Of a DNA stretch of 6,238 nucleotides, positions 5,966 to 6,238 are shown piece after piece. This stretch comes from Dehalococcoidia bacterium (GTDB lineage: Bacteria; Chloroflexota; Dehalococcoidia; UBA2979). The translations under genes and the position numbers were made by a program. The stretch lies in assembly GCA_023228765.1 (NCBI GenBank), contig JALOAM010000175.1:1-6238 (forward strand), in the 5' to 3' direction. Position 1 is the stretch's first letter. Every line of letters starts with the position of its first letter. The notes under the pieces were generated by a model, which was not told the origin of the DNA, made no database searches, and was given only the letters and a program-made list of their open reading frames with translations.

Positions 5966-6238
5966 ATGACCTCGTCGCACGTCGCCAGCCCTCACATCGT
6001 CCCCTCCGAGGACCCCGGCACTCCGCTGCTCCTGGAGGTGAAAGGCGTCAGCAAGCGGTTCCCGGTGCGGACCGGTCCGTTCACCAAGCAGTACGTCTCC
6101 GCCGTGGACGGCCTCACGTTCTCGGTGAAGCGCGGCACCACCGTCGGCATCGTCGGCGAGTCGGGCTGTGGCAAGTCGACGGCGGCGCGGCTCATCCTCG
6201 GGCTACTCGACCTCGACGAAGGGAGCGTGGTCTTCGAG
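5966..6238 (+). CDS. ABC transporter ATP-binding protein, OppF/DppF type (3' end outside window)
   Basis: Exactly 91 codons are present before the right edge. The frame opens MTSSHVASPHIVPSED, continues LLLEVKGVSKRFPVRTG (21-37) and reaches Walker A GESGCGKST (64-72). The Cys within the P-loop, an insert before YVSAVDGLTF (43-52) and the following LILGLLDLDEGSV (76-88) are typical of OppF/DppF. The protein should pair with the OppD/DppD-type ATPase at the head of the operon. ATG 5966 lies four bases after the upstream permease stop and seven bases after AAGGGA (5953-5958), so coupled translation is likely. Q-loop, signature and Walker B lie beyond the window, so integrity of the gene cannot be judged. 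Confidence 0.92.
   Translation, partial: MTSSHVASPHIVPSEDPGTPLLLEVKGVSKRFPVRTGPFTKQYVSAVDGLTFSVKRGTTVGIVGESGCGKSTAARLILGLLDLDEGSVVFE

Overview
The window is GC-rich throughout. Its reading frames use almost only G/C-ending codons, and strong Shine-Dalgarno (SD) sequences precede most starts. The substrate-binding protein carries a Gram-positive style lipoprotein signal. Together these suggest a high-GC actinomycete, perhaps a Microbacteriaceae-like soil or plant organism; the family is inference only.

Layout: two divergent gene groups flank a 400-bp control region (about 2542-2941). On the minus strand, reading leftward, are an oligopeptide/dipeptide-type (family 5) solute-binding lipoprotein (886-2541), a 61-residue protein resembling the small GatC/AtzG-type partner subunit of amidases (613-798), and a GatA-like amidase-signature hydrolase (1-527) that runs off the left edge before its nucleophilic serine. 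On the plus strand are an OppD/DppD-type ATPase (2942-4015), a DppB-type permease (4049-4993), a DppC-type permease (5050-5961) and the first 91 codons of an OppF/DppF-type ATPase (5966 to the right edge).

The plus-strand genes supply two permeases and two ATPases, and the divergent lipoprotein supplies the binding protein, so a complete five-part Opp/Dpp-type importer is encoded. The amidase and its putative small partner lie directly behind the binding protein. The simplest reading is a catabolic module that imports a peptide-like or amide-containing compound and hydrolyses its amide bond in the cytoplasm. The substrate cannot be read from the sequence.

The least expected structure is on the minus strand. 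A strong hairpin follows the binding-protein stop codon. Beyond it, both the small gene and the amidase have a compact GC-rich hairpin with a three-base loop ending within one base of their SD sequence. The divergent spacer also holds a cluster of inverted repeats that could be operators. No regulator gene, RNA gene, insertion sequence or CRISPR array was seen.
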